The notes under the pieces were generated by a model that saw only the letters and a list, made by a program, of their open reading frames with translations, ran no database searches and was not told where the DNA came from. Position numbers and translations under genes: made by a program. From Rhineura floridana (taxonomy: Eukaryota; Chordata; Lepidosauria; Squamata; Rhineuridae), in contig NC_084482.1 of NCBI RefSeq assembly GCF_030035675.1, positions 218,015,943-218,079,942 on the forward strand: a stretch of DNA of 64,000 nt, in the 5' to 3' direction. Below, in pieces: positions 11,156 through 21,360 of the stretch; the stretch's first letter is position 1; each line of letters begins with the position of its first letter.

Positions 11156-11165
11156 CCACCAGCGG

Positions 11166-11475
11166 GGTTGGGTAAAATCCTTCTCGTCTTGGAAACTCTG
11201 GCAGTTCCTGTCTGTCAGAATAGGCAATATCAATCTTGGCAGTTCCATGTTCTGACTCAGTAAAAGGATGTTTCAGGTGCTTAGCCTCTGAATGTTCACA
11301 AGTAACTTTTCCAGGGATGGGAGAACTTTTCTGGCCCAGTGTGGGTTAGATCCTCATCTCCCCACCCCTACTGGTCCAAATTTGACCTGTCAGTCTCTGA
11401 CATCACTATTGGATTGACTGTCAGGACTTCAAAGCACAGCCCTTTTACCAACAGGCCTATGCTGCTCTTTGGACC
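11166..11475 (-). repeat. Dispersed repeat with tRNA-like head (copy 1)
   Basis: On the minus strand it aligns with 34222-34560 and, in its second half, with 17385-17630. The 5' part contains AGAGCAGCATAGGCCTGTTG and GACAGTCAATCCAATAG, which could be degenerate A and B boxes. I do not recognise the family. Confidence 0.5.
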
Positions 11476-11499
11476 TTGAGTTTCCATGGAGGATAAAGC

Positions 11500-11705
11500 T
11501 TTCAGTGGCTACTAGACCTGATGGCTATGCTCCGCCTCCATCATTGAAGCTTCCGAATACCAGTTGTTGGACACCACAGGAAGGGAGAATGTTATTGTGC
11601 TTAGCTTCTTCTTGGGGGCTTCCCATTGGGGCACTGTGAGAACAGGATGTTGGACTAGATGGGCCACTGGTCTGATCCAGCAGAACTCTTCCTGTGTCAG
11701 TTCAT
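11500..11705 (+). mobile_element. CR1 LINE 3' terminus
   Basis: It contains the CR1 3' UTR signature GAGAACAGGATGTTGGACTA followed by GATGGGCCACTGGTCTGATC. Confidence 0.8.
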
Positions 11706-12367
11706 AGAGCAGCACTGGGAGGTAGATGAGGTTTCCATTCCAAAATTGACACTGGTTTTTGTTGATGTTGTTCTTTTGCCTCCTGGAGCAAGTTGCACTG
11801 CCACAGCCACCATCAGCCTGTGGGAGGTGGGTGCATGCTTTGCTCCAGCAAGGGAAGCTCACTTTAAGCTCCCCATTGTCCCTTTGAAGCCCTACCCTTA
11901 TCTGCCCCATCATGTATGGCAAGTGGGTGTGGTCTGCCTGAAATAACCTCACAGACCAAATTGCTTCCCAAGGCCTCCCCTTCCTTTTTCCATTGTGCAT
12001 TGCAGGAGACTCTTTTCTGTTGCCTGCTACATTCATTCATCCAGCAATAACATTGCCTTGTCCTCCACTGACCTAAAATCCATGTGGCTGTTTGTTCTTC
12101 TGGTAGAAGCAGTCTTTCCCCAGCCTGGTGCCCGGCAGATGTGTTGGGCTACAACTTCCGTCAGGGGGTTTCTCACCCCTAAAATACTCCATGTTGTGTG
12201 CGTATCATCACATATATCCTAAAAGAATAGCTTGGTATTCCTGGGGCCATGAAGGTGCTTTATCAGTAAAAAACAGGCCAAGCTGACCTTTCCCCCCATG
12301 CTGACTTATGTCAAGACCAGGGAGCCACTTCCATGAGTTCTTGTAAACATGTTTTCCTATAGAGCTG
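11706..12367. other. No gene recognised
   Basis: Spacer between V2R-A and V2R-B. A degraded MITE piece (CCAGCCTGGTGCCCGGCAGATG) lies at about 12120-12170. Nothing else can be named. Confidence 0.5.
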
Positions 12368-13070
12368 TGTGATGTTCCTGCTTATATTGTAAATATGGTA
12401 AGTGCTGGTTATATAGAAGACATATGGTAAGTGGAGTGAAAGAGGAGGGGGAGTACATGAGCAGTAGAATGCTGGATGATTGGCTGAGCGTTTGAATGGC
12501 TGGGAGTATAAATGGAAGAATGACAGTTGAATCTGGGTGGTGAATTAAGGTGGTGAATTGTGAGGTGGATGTTGGAGAGAGGTGTTGTTGAGAGTGAGTC
12601 GGAGTTCTGAGGCAATTAGTAAGAAGTCAAGTACATAACAGAATATAGATGAAACCATAAGCTTGTCAACAAAGTAATTAAGTAATCTTGTTATTTCTAA
12701 TTCTTAATAAATTTTTCTTGGTTTAATAAAAGCCTGATTCCTTCAGCTGGGATACACATACCAGGGGGAATAGCAAAGTAACCAAGGCTGAACAGTTTGT
12801 ATCGAATGGTGACAGCAGCGGATCAGAGGAAAGTGTATCCAGTCCCACAGAGAAACCCAGGGCTGTATGCTTCAGAGCCAAGAGGCTGCAGGGGGGGGTT
12901 GGGAATTACCTATACCCATAGACACAAGGTATCGAGATAGCCAGGCAGAGACTAGGCACAGTCTAAAGGTTATAAGAGATACAGAGTGTTGGGTAATAAG
13001 GCCTAGCAGTGGGATTTGTTGAAATCTGTGCTAGAGCTGTATAGGGTAAGAAGAAAACCTGACGTTCCTG
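12368..13070 (+). mobile_element. Solo LTR fossil, family 1 copy 1
   Basis: About 700 bp homologous to the reverse strand of 44937-45672 and more distantly to 52791-53524. It starts TGTGATGTTCC and carries AATAAA-type signals in its middle. No internal region is attached. Fossil of an LTR retrotransposon; ends approximate. Confidence 0.65.
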
Positions 13071-13127
13071 TCTTCTGGTAGCCACAAGTGAGAGCTTCAC
13101 AGGTGGTGCTGGGGAAGGACATCACAA

Positions 13128-13200
13128 GCTGCACCTGCATGACACAGAGACTCCAGGATGTTGCAACAGGTGATGCTTCTCCCCTTAGAATAATTCTTGT
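13128..13200 (+). promoter_or_regulatory. Remnant of a V2R upstream block (V2R-B)
   Basis: This stretch aligns with part of the conserved upstream block of V2R-C (about 38099-38170): GCACCTG, then CAGAGACTCCA(A/G)GATGTT, then a CTTCTCC(C/T)TTA-like run. It has the plus orientation expected for V2R-B, 6 kb before the first recognisable exon of that gene, and a Bov-B LINE follows directly. It is best read as the surviving promoter of V2R-B. Confidence 0.45.
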
Positions 13201-13269
13201 TCTTGTGAAAGGTCCAGGGATTCACCCAAAGATTGTCTGTGAGAGCAATTGCCAAAACATCAGAATTAT

Positions 13270-14511
13270 GTGTGTGGTGATTCTACAACAAAGGCTCTTA
13301 CCATATATGGAGCGAGAAATGCCAGACGTCCAAGCTGGATTTACAAAGGGAAGTGGCACCAGAGATCATATTGCAAACATACGTTGGATAATGGAATGGA
13401 GCAAGGAATTTCAGAAGAAAATCACCCTGTGCTTTATAGACTACAGCAAAGCCGTTCACTGTGTAGATCATGAAAAACTATGGAATGCTTTAAAAGAAAT
13501 GGGGGTGCCACAGCATCTGATTGTCCTGATGCACAACCTATACTCTGGACAAGAGGCTACTGTAAGGACAGAATATGGAGAAACCGATTGGTTCCCCATC
13601 GGAAAGGGTGTGAGACAGGGGTGTATTTTATCACCCTGTTTGCTTAATCTGTACGCAGAACATATCATACGGAAAGCAGGATTGGACCAAGATGAAGGAG
13701 GTGTGAAAATTGGAGGGAGAAACATCAATAATTTAAGATATGCAGACACTATACTCTTAGCAGAAGCCAGTAATGATTTGAAACGAATGCTGATGAAAGT
13801 TAAAGAGGAAAGCACAAAAACAGGACTACAGATGAATGTCAAGAAGACTAAAGTAATGACAACAGAAGATTTATGTAACTTTACAGTTGACAATGAGGAC
13901 ATTGAACTTGTCAAGGATTATCAATACCTCAGCACAGACCTTAACCAAAATGGAGGCAATAGTCAAGAAATCAGAAGGCTAGGACTGGGGAGGGCAGCTG
14001 TGAGAGAACTAGAAAAGATCCTCAAATGCAAAGATGTATCACTGAACACCAAAGTCAGGATCATTCAGACCGTGGTGTTCCCGATCTCTATGTATGGATG
14101 TGAAAGTTGGACAGTGAAAAAGGCAGATAAGAGAAAAATCAACCCATTTGAAATGTGGTGCTGGAGGAGAGCTTTGCGCATACCATGGACTGCAAAAAAG
14201 ACAAATAATTGGGTGTTAGATCAAATTAAACCAGAACTATCACTTGAAACTAAAATGTTGAAACTAAGGTTATCATACTTTGGACACATAATGAGAAGAC
14301 ATGATTCACTAGAAAAGACAATAATGCTGGGAAAAACAGAAGGGAGTAGAAAAAGAGGAAGGCCAAACAAGAGATGGATTGATTCCATCAAGGAAGCCAC
14401 AGACCTGAACTTACAAGATCTGAGCAGGGTGGTTCATGACAGATGCTCTTGGAGGTCGCTGATTCATAGGGTCGCCATAGTAATCGACTTGAAGGCACAT
14501 AACAACAACAA
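13270..14511 (+). mobile_element. Bov-B LINE, largest copy in the window
   Basis: A continuous reading frame spans the C-terminal two thirds of the RTE-clade reverse transcriptase: MPDVQAGFTKGSGTRDHIAN, CFIDYSKAVHCVDHEKLWNA, GKGVRQGCILSPCLLNLYAE, RNINNLRYAD, then the usual tail [17 protein letters not shown] to [17 protein letters not shown]. It ends in AACAACAACA. The catalytic YADD box has lost one codon (YAD-TILL), so the enzyme is dead despite the open frame. It sits directly after the V2R-B promoter remnant. The full ORF runs on into flanking non-LINE sequence at both ends. Confidence 0.9.
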
Positions 14512-14543
14512 TTATGTAATTTATTGTCCAGTGCCTAAAAATC

Positions 14544-14566
14544 CCCCTTTGGCTCTGAAGCCACAG
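14544..14566 (+). other. V2R upstream scrap next to a deletion point
   Basis: These 23 bases match the stretch at 10131-10153 (reverse strand) about 110 bp upstream of the V2R-A start codon at all but one or two positions. The core is GGCTCTGAAGCCACAG. Similarity stops right after it, where V2R-B exon 1 would be expected about 110 bp further on. It therefore probably marks the left edge of the deletion that removed exons 1-2. Confidence 0.4.
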
Positions 14567-15653
14567 CTCGGGGCTGGGGAAGTGGATCTGCCTGGAGGGG
14601 AGGGCCCTCCACAGACCACTTATGTGGTGTCAGGGGATACAACTTTAAACCAGATGATGTTTGCTTAACCCTGCAGGCTTGTGATGAGGTATTTGTGTCA
14701 TGTTTCTCTCTTTTCCATTCTCCAGAGCCGCCGCCACCCCAGATACCTGTAACTTCATCTGTGAACTGAAAGTTCCTGCCGTAATACAGGGGTTGCCACT
14801 GTGGTGACTGTCTCAATAAGTATCCCCTGAAAAAGCTGCACACATCCATGCACAAAACATGTATATATGCACAAAATCCATGCACAAGAGATTTTTGCTC
14901 TTTCTGCTCAATTCCTGTTTGCATTGGCTCAGCCTCTCCTACACTGAACATGCCCACATTGCATTGGATGCCGGGATTCAACACCCCCCAACCTCCCTCC
15001 TTTTCATTTGGAACAGAGGAGTTCCTCAATACAAGATTTTATGGGAAAAATTTAAAAAACGATAAAATAAACTCAAAACAAGGAGTGCAGACAAAAATGC
15101 CACTAGCATTAGGCAATCTAATATATGCATGTGCATTAGATTATAATTAACACTAGGTGATCTATGGGCAGAAACATGGGATTTCATGGAGATCTCTCCC
15201 ACCCTGCACACTGTGATGTTGAAGTGGTTGCTGGGGGGCGGATAGGATTTTTTTAGTTCCCTATAACCCCAATAAATACATGCATTCATAGCCCCAGTCC
15301 ATAGACCCATTCCACAGCTGTAGTGGTGTTTCAGGGCAGAAAAATATGCACAAAGACACAGAATAGAACACAAAGAGAAAAATCTGAGGCTAGAAAGAAA
15401 GTTGTTGAAAGCACAACATGGTGAATTAGGCTGTGATATTAAAAAAAAATGCATGTAAATACATTAAGCCCAAAAGGCCTGTGGCCATTCATTTGAAAAA
15501 TTCATTTTCATCATCCGTCGAATGACATTTGCAGAGGATATTCATGTGATTGATTTTTTTTGAGCTCACACTCAAGTATTAATACACTAAACTGAAATTA
15601 CACTTTTTATAAATGCTAGCGGTAGTCTTTCTGGTTGCACTTAATTCTTCAGG
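14567..15653. other. No gene recognised
   Basis: Where exons 1-2 of V2R-B would be expected. Neither the signal-peptide exon nor a TIQEINRDP-type exon can be found on either strand. Confidence 0.5.
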
Positions 15654-16515
15654 CTTAAGAACATAAGAAGAGCCTGCTGGGTCAGGCCAGGGGCCCGCCT
15701 AGTCCAGCATCCTGTTCACATATGGCCAACTAGATGCCAAACGGAAGCCTGCAAGCAGGACCTGAGTGCGAGAGCACTCCCCCTTCCTGTGCTTTCTGGT
15801 AACTAGTATTCAGAAGCATACTGCCTCTGACTATGGAATCAGAGCATAGCCATCACGACTACTAGTCATTAGGGATGGGTGAGAATTTTTATTCAGTTCA
15901 CATTTCAAGCTGAATTTATCAAATTGCAATTTCTGAAACAATATGAGAATTGAAACACAGCCATCCTTCGAAATTCGCATTCATTAGAATTTTGGGATGC
16001 AGATTGCCAACTAAACAACATTTACAAAAATGCATATATTAGGGGAAAATGTGCATAAAAAGGAGTACACGAGTGAAAATAACATGCAAAAAGGCATGAA
16101 ATGATGAGAAATTGTTTGCAAAAATGTGCACCTTTGTCAAAACTGCCTACAAAAATGTGTTTATTTGGAGAGATTCCCACTACAATGGTGGAGAATTTTC
16201 ATCAGGATTTAAAAAAAAAATCACAGATTGCTATAGAAATGTAGAGAACTGAATTTAACATTGGAAAAACGAGAGACTGGGAGAAGCGAAACAGACAGAT
16301 CTTTCCATTCCTAGTAGCCATTGATATCCTACTTGCATTTGTCTAATCCTGTTTTAAAGCCATCCTAGTTATTGGCCATCACTGCCTTTTCTGGGAGTAA
16401 ATTCCATAGTTTAACTATGCACTATGTACGGAGGTACTTTCTTTTGTTTCCCCTGAATCTTCCAACATTCAGTTCACTGGATGTCCATGAGTTCTAGAAT
16501 TATGAGAGAGACTGC
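15654..16515 (-). mobile_element. CR1 LINE 3' end split by a MITE-like insertion
   Basis: CR1 3' sequence at 15654-15867 (GCCTAGTCCAGCATCCTGTT...) and 16312-16515 (CTTCCAACATTCAG...). The interrupting block carries TAGT...CATT-like sequence at each end. Confidence 0.8.
15868..16311. mobile_element. Unclassified MITE-like element (GGGATGG...CCATTCC ends)
   Basis: About 444 bp, AT-rich, with ends GGGATGG and CCATTCC and repeated AAAATGTGCA-type motifs. A diverged second copy is at 55395-55620 (shared GATGCAGATTGCCAAC-like run). Confidence 0.55.
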
Positions 16516-17384
16516 ATCCAATCAGTTTGACACCGCTTACATCTCACACCAGGTCCTGGGCTCCTCTTAAGATTAAGTCCAGGGTTGACACCCCTCTGGT
16601 TATTCCCATAGGTTTAGGCTAGTATATGTGCTGCCAAAGCAAGCTATGAGCTAGAACATCAAACTCTGGGACAGTCAGGCTGATGGTCACCTTGCTTCAG
16701 AGGTATACTGTCCATGGAGGTTTCCATGGAGATGCACTAGGTCTGAATGCAAATGCATAATTATGACATCATGCATGATGTCACAAGCAGTATAAGAGCA
16801 AAGTGAGAGACAGATAACAGTCAGGCCCAGGCTTAATGCTCCCAAGATGGTCCTTCATGACAGAAAAGGAAATGGTAAAAATTTGAGGCTATATTAACTT
16901 TTACCATAGAGGAAAGATTTTGGAATCATCTTCAGGGAGGGCTCATATGATCCTTGTCTGGATATCTTTTTAAGGAAAGTGCAGCCACCTCTACATTTGG
17001 GTGCCTTTCACATACCGTGTTAACTTTGTGTAATTTTGTAAATGAAACATCAGAGGCAAGCCATAGAAACTGCAAGGTAATGAAAGGAAGATGTAGTCAT
17101 GACACAATGTATGGCACAAGCCATTTAGGACTCTTCTTACTAAGATCAGAACTTCAAAGGAAACATGTTGCCCTCTGGGGGGGGAGGACATGCACATTGG
17201 GGCAATATGGGTCTGATGACACAGCGCTGTCAGCAGGGGAGTCTCTCTATTTTGTACTAGTCATAACCTCTGAAGACTCCTCAGGAGCATTCCTTCCTGC
17301 CAAAAAGCCATTGCATCCATCAAGTCATGAGGTTCTTAAAACATGAGAGTATACCTGTAATGAAAGATGCTCCTGAAAATAGTC

Positions 17385-17630
17385 AGTCACTGATGAAACA
17401 TTCAGAGCCAGGAGTGGGGAGATAAGCGTCTTGCCCATGGCCAGCAAGAAAAGGTCCTCCACCCCTGGAGTAGTTGCTTCTGAACATTCTGAGCACATGG
17501 AACTTCCTCTCACTGCATCAGAACATGGAACCGCCAAGATCAATATTGTGTGTTCTGACTCCGACAGACAGGAACTGCCTGAGATCTAAAGCTGAGGAGG
17601 ATTTTCCCCAGCTTCACTCCCATGTCCTGA
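17385..17630 (+). repeat. Dispersed repeat with tRNA-like head (copy 2, 5'-truncated)
   Basis: It aligns with 34340-34560: GGAGATAAG(C/G)GTCT, TTCTGAACATTCTGAG, CAGAACATGGAACC, CAAGATCAATATTGT, AGGATTTTCCCCAG. Confidence 0.6.
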
Positions 17631-17754
17631 CCTTCTCAATTGTACCTCTGTTGGAGGTGCAATTGGGAAAAATGATGCCAGAGAAGCAGAAATACTGCTG
17701 AACAAATCTCCGCCTAGTAGCATGACTGGTGGGCTTATCAAAATCTTTCTTGGG

Positions 17755-17935
17755 AAAGGGAAAGAAAAGCCCTGCTGGATCAGATGAAAGGCCACTCTAG
17801 ATCCAGGATTCTGCTCTCACAGCAAGGCATGAGGACAATAACAAGCAACTTCCCAAGCAACTATTATTCAGAAGCCTGCTATCTCTGATTGAGGAGGCAG
17901 AACATATCCATCTTGGCTAGCAGCCATTGTTTTCA
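17755..17935 (-). mobile_element. CR1 LINE 3' terminus
   Basis: A degraded CR1 3' UTR on the minus strand, ending with the CTGATCCAGCAGGGCTTTTCTT-like terminus. Confidence 0.65.
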
Positions 17936-17940
17936 GTGAA

Positions 17941-18905
17941 CTCCAAGAGCATCTGTCATGAACCACCCTGCTCAGATCTTGTAAGTTCAGGTCTGTGGCT
18001 TCCTTGATGGAATCAATCCATCTCTTGTTTGGCCTTCCTCTTTTTCTACTCCCTTCTGTTTTCCCAGCATTATTGTCTTTTCTAGTGAGTCATGTCTTCT
18101 CATTATGTGTCCAAAGCATGATAACCTCAGTTCCATCATTTTAGCTTCTAGTGACAGTTCTGGTTTAATTTGTTCTAACACCCAATTATTTGTCTTTTTT
18201 GCAGTCCATGGTATGCGCAAAGCTCTCCTCCAGCACCACATTTCAAATGAGTTTATTTTTCACTTATCTACTTTTTTCACTGTCCAACTTTCACATCCAT
18301 ACACAGAGATCGGGAACACCACGGTCTGAATGATCCTGACTTTGGTGTTCAGTGATACACCTTTGCACTTGAGGACCTTTTCTAGTTCTCTCACAGCTGC
18401 CCTCCCCAGTCCTAGCCTTCTTCTGATTTCTTGACTATTGTCTCCATTTTCATTGATGACTGTGCCGAGGTATTGATAATCCTTGACAAGTTCAATGTCC
18501 TCATTGTCAACTGTAAAGTTGCATAAAACTTCTTTTTAACGTTCAGCTGTAGTCCTGCTTTTGTGCTTTCCTCTTTAACTTTCATCAGCATTCTTTTCAA
18601 ACCATTACTGGTTTCTGCTAATAGTATGGTATTGTCTGCATATCTTAAATTATTGATATTTCTCCCTCCAATTTTCACACCTCCTTCATCTTGGTCCAAT
18701 CCCTCTTTCTGTATGATACGTTTTGCATACATATTAAAAAATAGGGTGATAAAATACACCCTTGTCTCATACCCTTTCCGATTGGGAACCAATCAGTTTC
18801 TCCATACTCTGTCCTTACAGTAGCCTCTTGTCCAGGTTGCACATCAGGGCAATCAGATACTGTGGCACCCTCATTTCTTTTAAAGCGTTCCATAGTTTTT
18901 CATGA
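17941..18905 (-). mobile_element. Bov-B LINE fragment
   Basis: The minus strand encodes Bov-B from QEATVRTEYGETDWFPIGKG through NNLRYADNTILLAE to the [12 protein letters not shown] region, in several frames. The terminal tail is missing. The YADD box reads YADN. Confidence 0.88.
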
Positions 18906-19200
18906 TCTGACAGCATTGGCTACTTAATTCTCTCTTTGTAGGGAGGTTAGATGATGTTGCATCAAGCATTATCCAGCACTTTGAAGTCCATATTCTCAGC
19001 ACTTCTCTTACCACAAAAAGTCTGATATGTGTGTGTGGGGGGGCGGGGACACAGGTTTGCTATGTGTGCTTGAACCCCACCCCAAAATAGCAATAGTCTG
19101 GTATTGCACTTTGTTATACATTGATAATTTCAGGTTAATAACAACCCAATCTTAATCCTGAAAGCAAAACAAAACACTAGTCTCTTCCTTTCCTTGCAAG

Positions 19201-20010
19201 ATCAGTTATGGCTTTACTTCTCAGGGTCTTGATGATAAGACCCAGTTCCCTTTTGTCTACCGGATGGTCCCCAAAGAAGAAACTCAGTATCTGGGGATTG
19301 TCAAACTGCTCCTACATTTCAGATGGACGTGGATCGGTCTCCTTGCTCCAGACAATGACAATGGAGAAAGGTTCATGAATGCCTTGACATTTCAGGTGAA
19401 CAGGAGTGGAATTTGCATTGCCTTATCAAAAAGACTACCAGAAATGAATCTGTATGAAATGCTCATGTCAATCAAACCACATGTCATATGGAGACAACTC
19501 AATGTATTTGTTTACTATGAGCAGATTCAGCGTGGATGGGCTCCAGTCATGGCATTACAACAAACACTTGAGAAACAAATTGGGCCCAAAGTCTGGATCG
19601 CAACAGCTTTTCAGGACATCAACTTGAACCTGTGGTTTGATCCTAATCTCTTCCAGTACATTCATGGTTCTCTGTCCTTTGTCATGAAGTCCCAAATAAG
19701 AGCAAAGCATGAGTACTATGATCCAGAGACAGCTGCTCTCAAACAGTTTGGAGAGAAAACATTTAGTTGTTTATATTCAAAGCATGTGCTGTCTGTGAGA
19801 GGGTGGACAAGATGCACAGAGAAGGAGAAACTGGAGACTTTGCCCCAAGAGGAGCTTCAGAGAGTCCTGTCTCAAGACAGCTACAGTGCTTACTTCAGTG
19901 TCCAAGCCGTGGCACTTGCCATAAGTGCTGCATATTCATCCAGATCAAAGTGGATGTTGATGGTGGGTGAAGGAGACAGGCTGGAATCTCAAAGGCTGCA
20001 GCCATGGCCA
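19201..20010 (+). CDS. V2R-B exon 3
   Basis: An 810-nt open exon (270 codons) starting ISYGF after a TTGCAAG acceptor. It includes [30 protein letters not shown] and [15 protein letters not shown], typical of the V2R Venus-flytrap domain. It ends QPWP rather than the usual QPWQ, because the donor context reads CCA/GTATTT instead of CAG/GTATTT. The GT is intact, but the last two exon bases are no longer consensus. Confidence 0.88.
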
Positions 20011-21322
20011 GTATTTCCTTTTCCTCTTTGCAAACTGCAGTCCATTGTTCCAACTTTGGAATCATCATTATCCTGGATCCAAACTGAAATATTGTAATGA
20101 GGCAAATCCAATTTGTGAGGTTCCTGGTGGAGGTCAACAGTTTTGCCCTGCAGGGCTATGTCAGATGAGTCTTCAGCTTTCCAGTGCTTCCTCCCTCATG
20201 CCCTGAGACTTCAGCTTCTTAGCTGAAGTTGGACTCTCCTTCTCTCCCCTTCTGTCTCTGCCAGACTTCAAAGTTGCCCATCAACAGTTAAGCACCTGAG
20301 CAAGCAACAGGGCTCCTGTTCAGTCTTCCCCACTTCAGTGAGATGTACTACATTTCTATTTAAATCACAGTAGATGTTTCTAAATTGGCATTCTTACTCA
20401 TCAATTAGTATATGGAAATTTAATGCCAATACATTATGTTTTGTCCCCCTTTTTGGTGAACTGTAAGTGGCAACCTTTGTCTGGGGGCAGGGAGAGACTT
20501 CACATTTCCATGTTTCCACACTGAAAGGTGGTGTATAAAATGTTTAATGACTACAACAGAATGCCTGAACAGGGCTTATGAGGCCAAATGAGATACGCAC
20601 TGGTCCCAATTTGGAGGAGATTAATGCTCAACATGAAAAGGGCTGAGATATCCAACCTGGTTTCATGTTTCCTTAATGCTGGGGTTTTCCCTGTCATTTC
20701 AGCTTCACCCTTTCTTAAGAGAAAACCACTTTTCTAATACTTCAATCAGCGGACTGCATTGTGATGAGAATGGGGAGCTGCCATCCAACTATGATATTGA
20801 GAACTGGGTCATGTTTCCCAATGAGTCTCGTATTAGAGTGATAATTCGGCATATAGAGAGAGAGGCATCCACTGGCATAAAGCTCACCATTAACCTGGAG
20901 GCCACTGTCTGGCCCAAGTGGTTTAACAAGGTAAGGTAAAAGGTAAAGGTGTCCCCGCACTTATAGAGTGAGTCATTCCCGACTCTTAGGGTAACATCTT
21001 GCAACGTTTACAAGGCAGACCGTATATATGGGGTGGGATTGCCAGTTCCTCCCTCGGCCTTTCTTTACCCCCCAGCATATGCCGGGTACTCATTTTACCA
21101 ACCACAGATGGATGGAAGGCTGAGTGGACCTCGACACCTTTTACTGGAGATTCGACTTCCTCCTTCCATTGAAATCTAACTCCAGCCGTGTGCAGAGCTT
21201 CGACTGCGTTACTGCCGCTTACCACTCTATATTCCACATGACATCTGTTAAGTTCTAATTATTTTGTTGAACAATTCAACTACAGTCTTTTGCATATTTA
21301 GGAGAGAGTAAGTCCTGTTGAC

Positions 21323-21360
<38 letters not shown>

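Noticed and set aside
13088-14668. 526-codon open frame as a possible host gene
   Set aside because: Its core is Bov-B reverse transcriptase; both ends are read-through into flanking non-coding sequence and the catalytic box is damaged.
16954-17346. 130-codon frame upstream of V2R-B as its missing first exons
   Set aside because: No signal peptide, no TIQEINRDP-type motif, no similarity to exons 1-2 of A or C, and no fitting splice phase.
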